A stretch of 64,000 nucleotides of DNA from RDYZ01 sp964518905 (GTDB lineage Bacteria; Cyanobacteriota; Cyanobacteriia; Cyanobacteriales; Geitlerinemataceae), in contig CAZFJL010000017.1 of the NCBI GenBank assembly GCA_964518905.1, positions 15,934-79,933 of the forward strand, given 5' to 3'. Shown here piece after piece: positions 35,770-44,867 of this stretch. Numbering within the stretch: the first letter of the stretch is position 1; the number at the start of each line of letters is the position of its first letter. The notes beneath the pieces were generated by a model. It had not been told where the DNA came from. It did no database searches and worked only from the letters and a program-made list of their open reading frames with translations. A program made the position numbers and the translations under genes.

Positions 35770-36084
35770 TTACCGATTGCGATACTTTTGAAGTTCGGCA
35801 CGCAGTTGAGCTGTTTCTGCCCGCAGATTGTCGATCATTTCTTGTAGGTCATCGGAGCCACCGGTTGCCGTTGGGTCACTGCTGCTATGGGACACGCGAC
35901 TCGCCTCCGCAGCCGCAGCTTGATCTAGAACATCCGTCGCAAACTTGCGGAGGGCTTCACGCTGTTCGGCGTCAAATTTTCCGACCTCACTCAACGCGTT
36001 CGTCAGCGTCTTTTCTACGGCACTGCCGATCGATTCCGCGAGGACGCGACCAATAAAAAAGGCGTGAACAGATGCGTTGCTCAT
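35770..36084 (-). CDS. Small conserved helical protein (probably DUF6825)
   Basis: The 104-residue cyanobacterial protein has an N-terminal helix (ASVHAFFIGRVLAESIGSAVEKTLT), a KFDAEQREALRKF block and a C-terminal coiled coil (DDLQEMIDNLRAETAQLRAE). I associate this pattern with the cyanobacterial/plastid family DUF6825, from memory and with moderate certainty. There is no clear signal peptide; the N-terminal helix is amphipathic. Function is unknown. It precedes the ABC1 kinase gene by 73 bp on the same strand and is likely co-transcribed with it. Confidence 0.8.
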   Translation of the reverse strand: MSNASVHAFFIGRVLAESIGSAVEKTLTNALSEVGKFDAEQREALRKFATDVLDQAAAAEASRVSHSSSDPTATGGSDDLQEMIDNLRAETAQLRAELQKYRNR

Positions 36085-36301
36085 GAGTTTGGGGATGGGG
36101 GGGCAATTCGAGGGCTTCCGTAACGAATTATAACGTTCGGACTCAGATACGCACGCCCAATCTCACAAAAATCATCGATTTGAGGTTGATGTCTGATAAT
36201 TCTCCTGATCGTTTTGGGTCTGATCGGGTTTCGCAAGGTCTGAATCTAAAGATTTAACCTGAGAGTCTCTACCAAACTTACTGTAAGCCGATCAAAGCAA
36301 C

Positions 36302-36784
36302 TCAACGCTGAAACCAGGCGGTGAGGGCGATCGCTAACGCATCAGCCGCATCATCCGGGCGAGGAATTTCGCTCAAATTTAGTTCACGCATCACCGCCGC
36401 TTGAACATCCGGCTTTTTGGCGTTGCCGTAACCCGTCAGCGCTTGCTTAATCTGAGCGGGCGTAAATTCCACATAGCTGAGACCTCGCTGCGCTAGGACG
36501 AGCAACGTTACGCCCCGCGCTTGGGCGACGGGAATCGTATTGCCCATACGATAAAAAAACAGCTTTTCGATCGCGATATCCGTCGGCGCTACCAGATTGA
36601 TCAGTTCGTGGAGGTCGTCATAGATGGTAATCAGCCGATCGCCGATCGGTTGCTTGGCCGGGGTCTTGATCACGCCGTAGTCATGGGCGATCGGGCGATC
36701 GTTGACGATTTCGATCAAACCAAAGCCCAGCGTCGCCAAACCGGGGTCGAGTCCGAGGATGCGGCGCTGGGCTGAGGTAGACAC
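36302..36784 (-). CDS. ruvC: Crossover junction endodeoxyribonuclease
   Basis: Holliday-junction resolvase, RNase H fold, 160 residues (normal length). The catalytic acidic residues are visible: the first Asp in ILGLDPGLATLGFG (about 9-22), Glu in IAIEKLFF, and the Asp pair in RPDDAADALAIAL near the C-terminus. It starts with GTG at 36784, 40 bp after the chlI stop codon on the same strand, so it may be co-transcribed with the chlorophyll gene. ruvA and ruvB are not in the window. Confidence 0.96.
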   Translation of the reverse strand: MSTSAQRRILGLDPGLATLGFGLIEIVNDRPIAHDYGVIKTPAKQPIGDRLITIYDDLHELINLVAPTDIAIEKLFFYRMGNTIPVAQARGVTLLVLAQRGLSYVEFTPAQIKQALTGYGNAKKPDVQAAVMRELNLSEIPRPDDAADALAIALTAWFQR

Positions 36785-36824
36785 GTGTATTTAGTGGTTT
36801 GACTGGACGTTTGGATGGGGCGAC

Positions 36825-37904
36825 TTAATCATCCAGCGCGACGCCGAAGACCTCCGCGAAGACTTTCTCAACCTTGGAGCCAGAGTCGATCGTCTCTAGC
36901 GGATCTTTCCGTAGGCGGTGACGCAGGCAGAGCGCGATGATTTTTTTGATGTCATCGAGCGTCACTTCGGTGCGACCATCGAAGGCGGCAACGGCTTTAG
37001 CGGCGCGGTTGACGACAATATCGCCACGCAGTCCATCCACATCCAGCTCCGAGCAAACCTCGGAAATCTGCACGCGCAGTTCATAGGTCATCGTCACCGA
37101 CGGGAGCAACTCTTGCGCCTGAACGATGCGAGCTTGCAGAGCATCTTGTTCGGTTTGGTGTTGACCGAGGAAATCCTGGGGCGCTTGGTCAAAGGCGCTG
37201 CGCTCTTCGACGATTTTGACCCGTAGATTGGGTTCTTTCACCGTGCGGATCTCGGCGTGCATCCCGAAGCGATCGAGCAGTTGGGGGCGCAGTTCGCCTT
37301 CCTCGGGGTTGCCGGAACCCACTAAGACGAAATTAGCCGGGTGGCGGATCGAAATCCCTTCGCGTTCAACGGTGTTCCAGCCCGACGCTGCCGAGTCGAG
37401 CAGGACGTCTACGAGGTGATCATCGAGCAGGTTGACTTCATCGACGTACAAAATGCCGCGATTTGCTTTCGCAAGTAAGCCCGGTTCAAACGCTTTGATC
37501 CCCTCCGACAGGGCTTTTTCGATGTCGATCGTGCCGCACACCCGGTCTTCGGTTGCACCGAGGGGCAGATCGACCATCTGGACTTTTTTCTTGGCGGTGG
37601 GAAGTGTGCCGCCGCTTGTGAGACGATCGCGCACCTCGTCGCTCATCATTTCGGGATTGCTCGGATGGCTGTTAAACGGATCTTCGGCGACCACGTCCAT
37701 TTCCGGCAGTAAATCGGCAAGGGCACGAATCGTGGTGGATTTTCCCGTACCGCGATCGCCCATGATCATCACACCGCCAATTTTGGGATCGATGACGTTG
37801 AGCAAAAGCGCGAGCTTCATCTCCTCTTGACCCACGATCGCCGTAAAGGGATAGACGGCGCGGCGGCGAGTTTCTACGGTCGGACTGGCGGTGGCTACGG
37901 TCAT
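36825..37904 (-). CDS. chlI: Magnesium chelatase ATPase subunit I
   Basis: AAA+ subunit of the Mg-chelatase that inserts Mg2+ into protoporphyrin IX, the first step of the chlorophyll branch. The 359-residue protein has the N-terminal VYPFTAIVGQEEMKLALLLN, Walker A GDRGTGKST (about 49-57), Walker B with the LYVDEVNLLDDHLVDVLLD block, and the sensor motif VGSGNPEEGELRPQLLDRFG. Length and sequence match cyanobacterial and plastid ChlI closely. No chlD or chlH is present in the window. It is followed by ruvC on the same strand. Confidence 0.98.
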   Translation of the reverse strand: MTVATASPTVETRRRAVYPFTAIVGQEEMKLALLLNVIDPKIGGVMIMGDRGTGKSTTIRALADLLPEMDVVAEDPFNSHPSNPEMMSDEVRDRLTSGGTLPTAKKKVQMVDLPLGATEDRVCGTIDIEKALSEGIKAFEPGLLAKANRGILYVDEVNLLDDHLVDVLLDSAASGWNTVEREGISIRHPANFVLVGSGNPEEGELRPQLLDRFGMHAEIRTVKEPNLRVKIVEERSAFDQAPQDFLGQHQTEQDALQARIVQAQELLPSVTMTYELRVQISEVCSELDVDGLRGDIVVNRAAKAVAAFDGRTEVTLDDIKKIIALCLRHRLRKDPLETIDSGSKVEKVFAEVFGVALDD

Positions 37905-38177
37905 CGTGTTGTTATCTAGCGTTATTAATAGTCGGAATTATCGAACGTACTTTCTGTGGCGCTCCGCAAAAGTCGCGCTTTATGTTTGACCACAGGGTGC
38001 GAAATTACAATTACAGCAGCTTAAGGTAGGAGCGATCGGTACTTAAATCGGCCAACATTGTAGCGTTTCCCTGTAGCCCATGGTGGTCGCATTCTGCGAT
38101 CAAACTGCCTCAACGCCCTAGCAAAAGTGGCGATCAATGTTGCACCAGCACGGATTACGGATCAACCCCAAACGGCT

Positions 38178-39593
38178 TTAAGACGGCTTGAGCGACTCTG
38201 GCACGGTGGGGACGGGCTTCGGCAAGGCTCGTAATACGCCAATCATTACGGATTTGCCATAGAACTGGGTGCGAACACCGTAAATCTCAACGTTAATCTG
38301 CTTACCGTCCTTGCATTTGCCTTTAAACCGACAGGACAAGTGTTTGATCTGGCCGCGTACGCACTGATAAATCTTCTCGGCGACAAAATCGTAGTGAGGC
38401 TCCGAGACGAGGGCAAAAATCGTCGATAGCGAGATGATCTCGTTGAAGCGATAGCCAAAGATACGGGCGAGATGGTTGTTGGCATAGATAAACTTGCCAT
38501 CCCAAACCACAATGTATAAACCGAGGCGGGATAGCGCATTCTCGCGTAAGACGGGCGAGTTTGGATCGGGTGTACGGGAAAGGCTGGAAGGAGGCGGGGG
38601 TGGGGTGCGTGGATATGGTTGGGGGCGTAGGGTTGTGGGGACGGCGGGGAGAGGTAGGGAGGATATGGGGAGAGGTAGGGAGGATGTGGGTCGGCCTAGG
38701 GATGGGTCAGGACTATGGCCGTTGGATGGTCGCACCTCTTTTGTCTGCTGGCGTGAGCGATCGACAGCGTCGGCAGCGATCGCGGAGTCATCCGGTTCAA
38801 TCGCAGCGGTGGGACGTTTCGTTGTGGGCTCTAGGGCTGTTGCAATCATGTCAGCCGTAGGTGTTGAGGCTGAAAGCGGGATCGTCGAAGTGGGGGGATA
38901 GTCTGCGGGAGTTGCGACGGTTGTTGCGGGAGTCTTGGCGATTGGGGAAGGAGTGGCATCATCAAGCGTGCGAGCCTGCTCTTCGCTACGCGCGATCGAG
39001 TAGCGACGCAGCAGCTCAACGACAAGCCCGATTTGCGTGGTGGTCGTTTGCATCAGGCGAGCCGCTTCGTAGCGAAAATGTCCGGGCTGCGGATGCATCA
39101 AAGTGATGAGGCCGAGCAGTCGTTTACTGCGCAGGATGGGGATACAGAGCGCCGAACGCACGGTATAGGGTTCGTTGGGTAGCTGCAACCAGCGCTCATC
39201 TCGCATGGTGTCGGTAATTAGCCCCACCTGGTGCTTTTCGTTGACCCAACCGGCTAGACCTTTCTCCAGGACTTGCCCGATCAAATCCTCTTTCCGCTCC
39301 TTGATCGTGGCGCCACGGGCGAGGACACACTCGGTGACACGACCATCATCATCGATGAAAAAGAGACTGCCCTCTTCCGCGCCGGTGAGGCGGTTGCAGA
39401 TGCGGAGCGCCTGTTGTGCCAGCGATCGAAGCGCCAGAGTGGGACTCGGGACGTCACCCATCGAGACGAGGGTGCGCAGGAGTTCGGTTTGAGCTTCGTA
39501 GGCAATTTCTTGGATTTTGAGTCGATCGACTTCCTGACGAAGCGTGTCTAGCTCTTCGACCAGTTGTTCGTTTGTTTTTTCGCAATCTTCCAT
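38178..39593 (-). CDS. GAF-PAS sensory protein without output domain
   Basis: From the ATG at 39593 (MEDCEKTNEQL; the frame is open to 39683) the protein has about 471 residues. An N-terminal coiled coil (1-35) leads into a GAF domain (about 45-200, with TGAEEGSLFFIDDDGRVTE). A roughly 140-residue Pro/Ser/Thr-rich linker contains SLPLPISSLPLPAVP, encoded by a 21-bp tandem repeat at 38646-38687. A PAS domain (about 350-455, LYIVVWDGKFIYANNHLARI) follows. There is no kinase, GGDEF or DNA-binding module, so it should act through a partner. GAF ligand residues cannot be assigned. No neighbouring regulator suggests one. Confidence 0.85.
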   Translation of the reverse strand: MEDCEKTNEQLVEELDTLRQEVDRLKIQEIAYEAQTELLRTLVSMGDVPSPTLALRSLAQQALRICNRLTGAEEGSLFFIDDDGRVTECVLARGATIKERKEDLIGQVLEKGLAGWVNEKHQVGLITDTMRDERWLQLPNEPYTVRSALCIPILRSKRLLGLITLMHPQPGHFRYEAARLMQTTTTQIGLVVELLRRYSIARSEEQARTLDDATPSPIAKTPATTVATPADYPPTSTIPLSASTPTADMIATALEPTTKRPTAAIEPDDSAIAADAVDRSRQQTKEVRPSNGHSPDPSLGRPTSSLPLPISSLPLPAVPTTLRPQPYPRTPPPPPSSLSRTPDPNSPVLRENALSRLGLYIVVWDGKFIYANNHLARIFGYRFNEIISLSTIFALVSEPHYDFVAEKIYQCVRGQIKHLSCRFKGKCKDGKQINVEIYGVRTQFYGKSVMIGVLRALPKPVPTVPESLKPS

Positions 39594-40532
39594 AGTTTTG
39601 AGGAGCGAATTCGATCGATCATCAAGAGTTAGAGAGCTGAACTGTTGTCGATCGCAGTGGCAATTCGGGCGAGGCCGGTACACACCACAGTGGCAGTGCA
39701 GAGCACGTCTCTAAATTAAGCTACGGAACGTGCGTATCGAATCCGTAAGATTAACGATTTAGGGAAAAGCACGACGGATGAGGCAGACCCTTAAACTTTG
39801 TTCGCGTCAAGCCTCCGTCAAGCCTCCGTCAAGCACTGAGATCCTGAATGCTACTCGAAAAATACGCTTGCATTTGCTCGAAATACTAACGCGAAAGAGC
39901 TTAAAAACAGCGGGAGCTAATGATGACAATGACCCACCCGCCTCGACAACAGCGCTTCCTGAATTTAGGCTCCTCCAATATATCGAAGCCCCTAACTAGG
40001 GTCGTTGAGAGGCTGATTGTTTAGGGGAATGTTTGATGTTTTGTTACACGATCGGCTGGATTGGAAAGATTATTTCTCAGCCGTTTCGCTCTAGACCTCA
40101 GGACAATGCGAGAGGCCGGAATTCCAACCCATCGGGCGGCAGTCCTATCAGATAGGGGTCACGCGAACCTCTCAAGGAGAGCGACATTGAAGCGCACAGA
40201 AAGCTGGAGCAGTTACATAGTTCTGATAAGTGCCATAAAGAATTGCAATATTTGCAATTCCCAGAATGTTGAACCAGAGCTGAAAATCGTCCTGAAGTAG
40301 GCACTGTCAGGCCGCAGGCTTGAGCCAAGCCGACCTTCTGCCTAATGCACAGGAGTCAGCAGGCCATGCTAAAAATGCGAAGGATAATAAAAAAAACGCA
40401 TAATCTAACTTGATTCATAAAAAGTTGCGATATGAGGATAACGATCACATTTCAATAAGATCAGTTACGATTCTTACCAGTTCGTCTTCTCCTTCGCGAT
40501 GTCCGTTATTTTTCTCGTTTTGAGGTTCTCGA
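39594..40532. other. 0.9-kb stretch without a clear gene, with hairpins
   Basis: Short frames here show no recognisable protein. Features seen are CGTCAAGCCTC repeated in tandem near 39808-39835, a perfect GAATTGCAA-TAT-TTGCAATTC palindrome at 40240-40260, and several short hairpins between 40090 and 40340 (CCTATC/GATAGG, CTCTC/GAGAG, GGCTT/AAGCC). The density of hairpins would suit a structured RNA, but I match no known class. The 3' end contains the lipoprotein promoter and a GAGG ribosome-binding site. Confidence 0.4.
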
Positions 40533-40917
40533 ATGAAACTTACCTATCTCTCTAAACTCACTGCTGTTTCTCTGCTCTCCTTCGGTCTGCTAGTTGGCTG
40601 CGCTGCGAACGAAGCCCCGACAGACGCTCCGGCTGATGCTCCAGCAGAGGAAGCTCCGGCTATGGATGGTGCTGAAGAAGCTCCGGCTATGGATGGTGCT
40701 GAAGAAGCTCCGGCTATGGATGGTGCTGAAGNNNNNNNNNNNNNNNNNNNNNNNNNNNNNNNNNNNNNNNNNNNNNNNNNNNNNNNNNNNNNNNNNNNNN
40801 NNNNNNNNNNNNNNNNNNNNNNNNNNNNNNNAAGCTGAAGAAGCTGAAGAAGCTGAAGAAGCTGAAGAAACTGAAGAAACTGAAGGCGAAGAAACTGAAC
40901 CTGCTGCTGGCGAATAA
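40533..40917 (+). CDS. Acidic tandem-repeat lipoprotein, interrupted by assembly gap
   Basis: The N-terminus is a lipoprotein signal: a hydrophobic helix followed by the lipobox LLVGCAAN with the lipidated Cys at residue 24. The visible mature part is low complexity: a Pro/Ala/Asp stretch, then the nine-residue unit AEEAPAMDG in tandem (27-bp DNA repeat). After 100 undetermined bases comes a run of EEA (9-bp repeat GCTGAAGAA), ending ETEPAAGE. The frames before and after the gap do not match unless the true gap is a multiple of three, so the 100 Ns are a placeholder. The protein is probably an envelope-attached polyanion; function unknown. A strong terminator follows. Confidence 0.75.
40732..40831. 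other. Assembly gap (100 N)
   Basis: Exactly 100 undetermined bases lie between two tandem-repeat tracts. The round length and the frame mismatch across it indicate a scaffold placeholder of unknown true size. Confidence 0.98.
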
Positions 40918-41016
40918 GTTGCGGATCGCAATACCCGTATTCAAAGCCCATTTAAGTCTGTTTGGGGTGTAGCCCTCAAGACGCATTTTTTAATTCTGAT
41001 CGCAAGGATTAAGACT

Positions 41017-41048
41017 ACGCACCGTAATCGTTACGGTGCGTTTTTTTT
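41017..41048 (+). terminator. Intrinsic terminator of the lipoprotein gene
   Basis: A perfect 11-bp stem ACGCACCGTAA / TTACGGTGCGT with loop TCG is followed by a run of eight T residues. Confidence 0.95.
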
Positions 41049-41170
41049 GTGATATTCATGGTGCGTGTGTCCGTGACGATCGCAGAGACCATCGGCTTGT
41101 CCGATCGCGACTCCCGCCAAGCCGTTAGAATTGCTCGTAACCTTTCTGGCCTAGCGCTGCGACCTTCAGC

Positions 41171-43684
41171 ATGAGCGATCGTTTCCGTGACTCTGTCCTC
41201 GATATCCGCAATCTTTCAGTGGAGTTCCCCACCGAGAGCGAACTTGTTAAAGCCGTTTCAGGACTCACATTTCAGCTTGAGCGCGGCCAGACGATTGGTA
41301 TTGTCGGCGAGTCGGGATCGGGTAAATCTGTGACATCTCAGGCGGTGATGGGTTTGATCCCGTCGCCCGGTCGCGTCACGTCGGGTGAAATTTGGCTGAA
41401 GACAAACGCGACGGCCAATCCGATTAATTTGCTCGCACTTCCCGAAAAGCAGTTGCGTCGCTATCGGGGCGGCGAGATGGCCGTAATTTTCCAGGAGCCG
41501 ATGAGTGCGCTCAATCCGGTGTACACGATCGGCTATCAAATCGTGGAGGCGATCCGTCAGCATCAAACGGTGACGGTGGCCGAGGCGCAACAGCAGGCGA
41601 TCGAGCGACTCCAGGAGGTCAAGCTCGTGGCAGACGAGGCGACGCTACGCGATCAGGTGAGCCACGAACTCGAAGCGCAGGACGGGACGACGAGCAAGCG
41701 GGACATTCTCAAGCGGGTGGCGCAAATTAAGCAGGATTGGCTCGATCGCTATCCGCACCAGCTTTCGGGCGGGCAGCTTCAGCGGGTGACGATCGCGATG
41801 GCGATTTCGTCGAATCCGACGCTGCTAATTGCCGATGAGCCGACGACGGCGCTGGATGTAACGGTGCAGGCGACCATTTTGAAACTGTTGCGGGAACTGC
41901 GCGATCGGCATCAGATGTCGATGATGTTTGTTTCGCACGATCTCGGCGTGATTGCAGAGGTGGCGGACGTGGTGGCGGTGATGTATCGCGGCGAGCTGGT
42001 GGAGGTCGGGACGGTCGATCGCATCTTTTCCGCGCCTCAGCATCCGTACACCAAGGGGCTGATCGCCTGCCGTCCGCAGCTCGATCGGCGGATGCGCTGT
42101 TTGCCGACGGTGGCGGATTTTATGGAGGTGGTGACGAATGCGGCGGGTGAGTCGGAGATTGTGGAGCGGATGCCGGATGCGTCGGTTTTGGGTGAAGCGT
42201 TCGGCGAGTCGATCGCGTCGATCGGTTCAGGTCTTGGGGCGAGCCTGACGGCCAGTGATCGGGGTCGATCAGATCTGGCTCGGATTCGGAGCATTCTCGA
42301 AGAGGGCAACGATCCCGAGGCAAGCAACAATTCCGCTGCGATCGACGATCCCGCAGTCAGCAACACGCCCGCAGCGATCGACGTTCAAGTTAACGTTCAA
42401 ATTAACGGCGAAACAGAAGACGACTCGAATACGGTTGATCCCGGTCTTGAAGTTAAAAAGTCTGACGTGACAAATTCTGAGGTTGAAGATTCTGAGGCTG
42501 AAGATTCTGAGGCTGAAGATTCTGAGGCTGAAGATTCTGAGGCTGAAGAACCGATCGACCCGATCTCCGCTGAAACCGAAAGTCCATCGTCCGATCTACC
42601 AAGTGCGGATCAACCGGATTCTGATCAAGCTGCGATCGAACGCCTCAGCGCGATCGCCAGCCAGCCCCTAGACACCGACGACGATCGCTTTAACCTCGAT
42701 AATTTCGATCTCGACGCGCCCGCCGATCGCGCTGACACCGGAACCGTAAAGCTCAATTCCACCTTTGCCGCGCCCATCGATGCCGACGAACCTGGGGCGA
42801 TCGACGATCCGAAACCCAGCAACACACCGATCACTGACCTCGAAGTCGCGCGACGGTTGGCCTATCTCCAACGACAGCCGCCCCTCCTGGACGTGGAACA
42901 CCTCAAGGTGGGTTTCCCCCAGCGCGGCCTGTTTGGGCGGGCACGGCGCTACACCATGGCCGTGAACGACGTGTCCTTTCAGGTCTTCCCTGGCGAAACC
43001 CTCGGCTTGGTCGGCGAGTCGGGCTGCGGTAAAAGCACCCTGGCGCGAACTCTGATGCGCCTGATCGATCCGCTCGCGGGGAAAATCCGCTTCGAGGATC
43101 GCGACATTCTGGCCTTGCAACCCAAAGCGCTGCGATTTTTTCGACGCGACATGCAAACAATTTTTCAAGATCCCGGCAATGCGCTCAATCCGCGTATGAG
43201 CGTCGGCGCGGCGATTCTTGAACCGATGCAAATCCATAACTTCGGCGCGAGCAAAAAAGAGCGACTCGATCGCGTGCGCTACTTGCTCGATCGCGTCGAT
43301 CTCGATGCCAGCGCCGTTAACCGCTACCCCCACGAATTTTCTGGCGGTCAAAAACAGCGCATTTGTATCGCCCGCGCCCTGGCCTTAGAGCCGAAATTTG
43401 TGATTTGTGACGAATCGGTCTCGGCACTCGATGTATCGGTGCAAGCGCAGGTGTTGAACTTGCTGAAAGAGCTACAAGAGGAATTCGGCCTGACGTATAT
43501 TTTCATTTCCCATGATCTCAGCGTGGTGAAATTTATGAGCGATCGAATCATGGTGATGAACCAAGGCCAAATCGAAGAAATTGGCCCCGCTGATCGGGTC
43601 TACCGTCATCCCGAACGCGATTACACCCGCAAGCTCATCGCCTCGATTCCGCGCGGTCACACCGTCGATCGAGTCGCGTCCTAG
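41171..43684 (+). CDS. Fused Dpp/Opp-type ABC ATPase with long acidic linker
   Basis: The 837-residue protein contains two peptide-importer ATPase domains. NBD1 (about 1-310) has Walker A GESGSGKSV at 46-54, signature LSGGQLQRV and Walker B LLIADEPTTALDV. NBD2 (about 572-837) has Walker A GESGCGKST, signature FSGGQKQRI and FVICDESVSALDV, where Ser replaces the usual Pro of DEP. NBD1 has an insertion of about 30 charged residues before the signature. The linker of about 240 residues is strongly acidic and contains EDSEA repeats encoded by a 15-bp tandem repeat (42485-42547). A DppB-type permease gene follows on the same strand, so together they form part of a peptide or similar importer. Confidence 0.93.
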   Translation: MSDRFRDSVLDIRNLSVEFPTESELVKAVSGLTFQLERGQTIGIVGESGSGKSVTSQAVMGLIPSPGRVTSGEIWLKTNATANPINLLALPEKQLRRYRGGEMAVIFQEPMSALNPVYTIGYQIVEAIRQHQTVTVAEAQQQAIERLQEVKLVADEATLRDQVSHELEAQDGTTSKRDILKRVAQIKQDWLDRYPHQLSGGQLQRVTIAMAISSNPTLLIADEPTTALDVTVQATILKLLRELRDRHQMSMMFVSHDLGVIAEVADVVAVMYRGELVEVGTVDRIFSAPQHPYTKGLIACRPQLDRRMRCLPTVADFMEVVTNAAGESEIVERMPDASVLGEAFGESIASIGSGLGASLTASDRGRSDLARIRSILEEGNDPEASNNSAAIDDPAVSNTPAAIDVQVNVQINGETEDDSNTVDPGLEVKKSDVTNSEVEDSEAEDSEAEDSEAEDSEAEEPIDPISAETESPSSDLPSADQPDSDQAAIERLSAIASQPLDTDDDRFNLDNFDLDAPADRADTGTVKLNSTFAAPIDADEPGAIDDPKPSNTPITDLEVARRLAYLQRQPPLLDVEHLKVGFPQRGLFGRARRYTMAVNDVSFQVFPGETLGLVGESGCGKSTLARTLMRLIDPLAGKIRFEDRDILALQPKALRFFRRDMQTIFQDPGNALNPRMSVGAAILEPMQIHNFGASKKERLDRVRYLLDRVDLDASAVNRYPHEFSGGQKQRICIARALALEPKFVICDESVSALDVSVQAQVLNLLKELQEEFGLTYIFISHDLSVVKFMSDRIMVMNQGQIEEIGPADRVYRHPERDYTRKLIASIPRGHTVDRVAS

Positions 43685-43694
43685 TTTGTAGTTC

Positions 43695-43764
43695 GTAGGG
43701 TGGGCATCGCCCACCAGCACAGGATTCAATTCACGCCGATCGTGGTGGGCAGTGCCCACCCTAC
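43695..43764. repeat. Palindromic repeat, GTAGGGTGGGC type
   Basis: Two 22-bp arms, GTAGGGTGGGCATCGCCCAC (plus CA) and its near-exact inverse ending CCCACCCTAC, surround a 26-bp centre. Each arm is itself a GGTGGGC/GCCCACC hairpin. It fills the spacer between the ATPase and permease genes and could attenuate or stabilise the transcript. It is of the REP/MITE kind seen in many cyanobacteria. Confidence 0.8.
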
Positions 43765-43776
43765 TCGATACCGACT

Positions 43777-44838
43777 ATGACAACTGCTCCGAACAAGAAA
43801 CCGAATCCCATCATCGAGACGATCGTCAACCTGTTTCGGAGCCTATTCCAAAACGAGATCGTTTCGTTCATCCTCAAGCGCATCGGCCAAGCGGCAATCA
43901 CGATTTTCCTGGCGTCGATGCTCTGCTTTGCGATCGTCCAGCTTGCCCCCGGCAGCTATCTCGACACCCTGGCTCAAGACCCCACCCTCTCGCCCGAAAC
44001 CCTCGAAACCCTGAAGCAAAACTTCGGTCTCGATCGCCCCGCCTATGAGCAATATTGGCGCTGGCTAACGCGCATCGTCACCCAGGGCGATTTTGGCCGC
44101 AGTTTCAAATATCAGCAAGACGTATCGATTCTGTTGCGCGATCGCGTACCTGCAACGCTGCTGCTCTCGCTAATCTCCCTCGTACTCACCTGGGCGATCG
44201 CCATCCCGCTCGGCATCCTCAGCGCCGTCAAGCAAAACACGATCGTCGATCGGGTGCTGCAAATCGTCGGTTACACCGGCCAAGGTTTCCCGAGCTTCAT
44301 CACGGCGCTGATTTTTCTAATCGTGGCGCAGACGCTATCGCCGCTCTTTCCTGTCGGCGATATGACCAGCGTTTTTCACAAGGATTTATCCTGGTTTGGG
44401 CGCGTCCTCGATGTGGCATGGCACGCCTTTTTACCGGCGATCGCCCTCAGTATCACCAGCTTTGCCGGACTGCAACGCCTGATGCGCGGCCAAATGCTCG
44501 ACGTCTTGCGCCAGGATTACGTCCGCACGGCTCGCGCCAAGGGCTTACCGGAAAACCGCGTGATTTACGTCCACGCGCTGCGTAATGCAATTAACCCGCT
44601 GATTACACTGCTTGGGTTTGAATTTGCGAGTTTACTTAGTGGGGCGTTTATTGCCGAGTTTTTCTTTAACTGGCCGGGGTTGGGTCGGTTGATTCTTGAA
44701 GCGGTACGGGCGCAGGATTTATATCTGGTGATGGCGAGTTTGATGATGGGAGCGGTGATGTTGATTATTGGGAATTTGTTGGCGGATCTGCTGTTGAAGT
44801 TTGTTGATCCACGGATTCAGCTCAACGCCGATCGCTGA
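43777..44838 (+). CDS. DppB-type ABC transporter permease
   Basis: The 353-residue inner-membrane permease of the peptide/nickel importer family has an unusually long N-terminal tail (about 35 residues), then TM1 (about 40-60) with the family start RIGQAAITIFLASMLCFAIVQLAPGS. Five further segments follow, with the EAA-type coupling loop DYVRTARAKGLPENRVIYVH near 245-265. The C-terminal GAFIAEFFFNWPGLGRLI block is typical of DppB. It follows the fused ATPase gene across a palindromic repeat. No DppC permease or substrate-binding protein is adjacent, so the complex must be completed by genes elsewhere. Confidence 0.94.
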   Translation: MTTAPNKKPNPIIETIVNLFRSLFQNEIVSFILKRIGQAAITIFLASMLCFAIVQLAPGSYLDTLAQDPTLSPETLETLKQNFGLDRPAYEQYWRWLTRIVTQGDFGRSFKYQQDVSILLRDRVPATLLLSLISLVLTWAIAIPLGILSAVKQNTIVDRVLQIVGYTGQGFPSFITALIFLIVAQTLSPLFPVGDMTSVFHKDLSWFGRVLDVAWHAFLPAIALSITSFAGLQRLMRGQMLDVLRQDYVRTARAKGLPENRVIYVHALRNAINPLITLLGFEFASLLSGAFIAEFFFNWPGLGRLILEAVRAQDLYLVMASLMMGAVMLIIGNLLADLLLKFVDPRIQLNADR

Positions 44839-44867
44839 CGATCTAACGATTCTTGATCGCCTATCCC

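Noticed and set aside
40061..40300. 79-codon frame in the gene-poor stretch
   Set aside because: No ribosome-binding site, mixed composition and no recognisable motif; an overlapping antisense frame is equally long.
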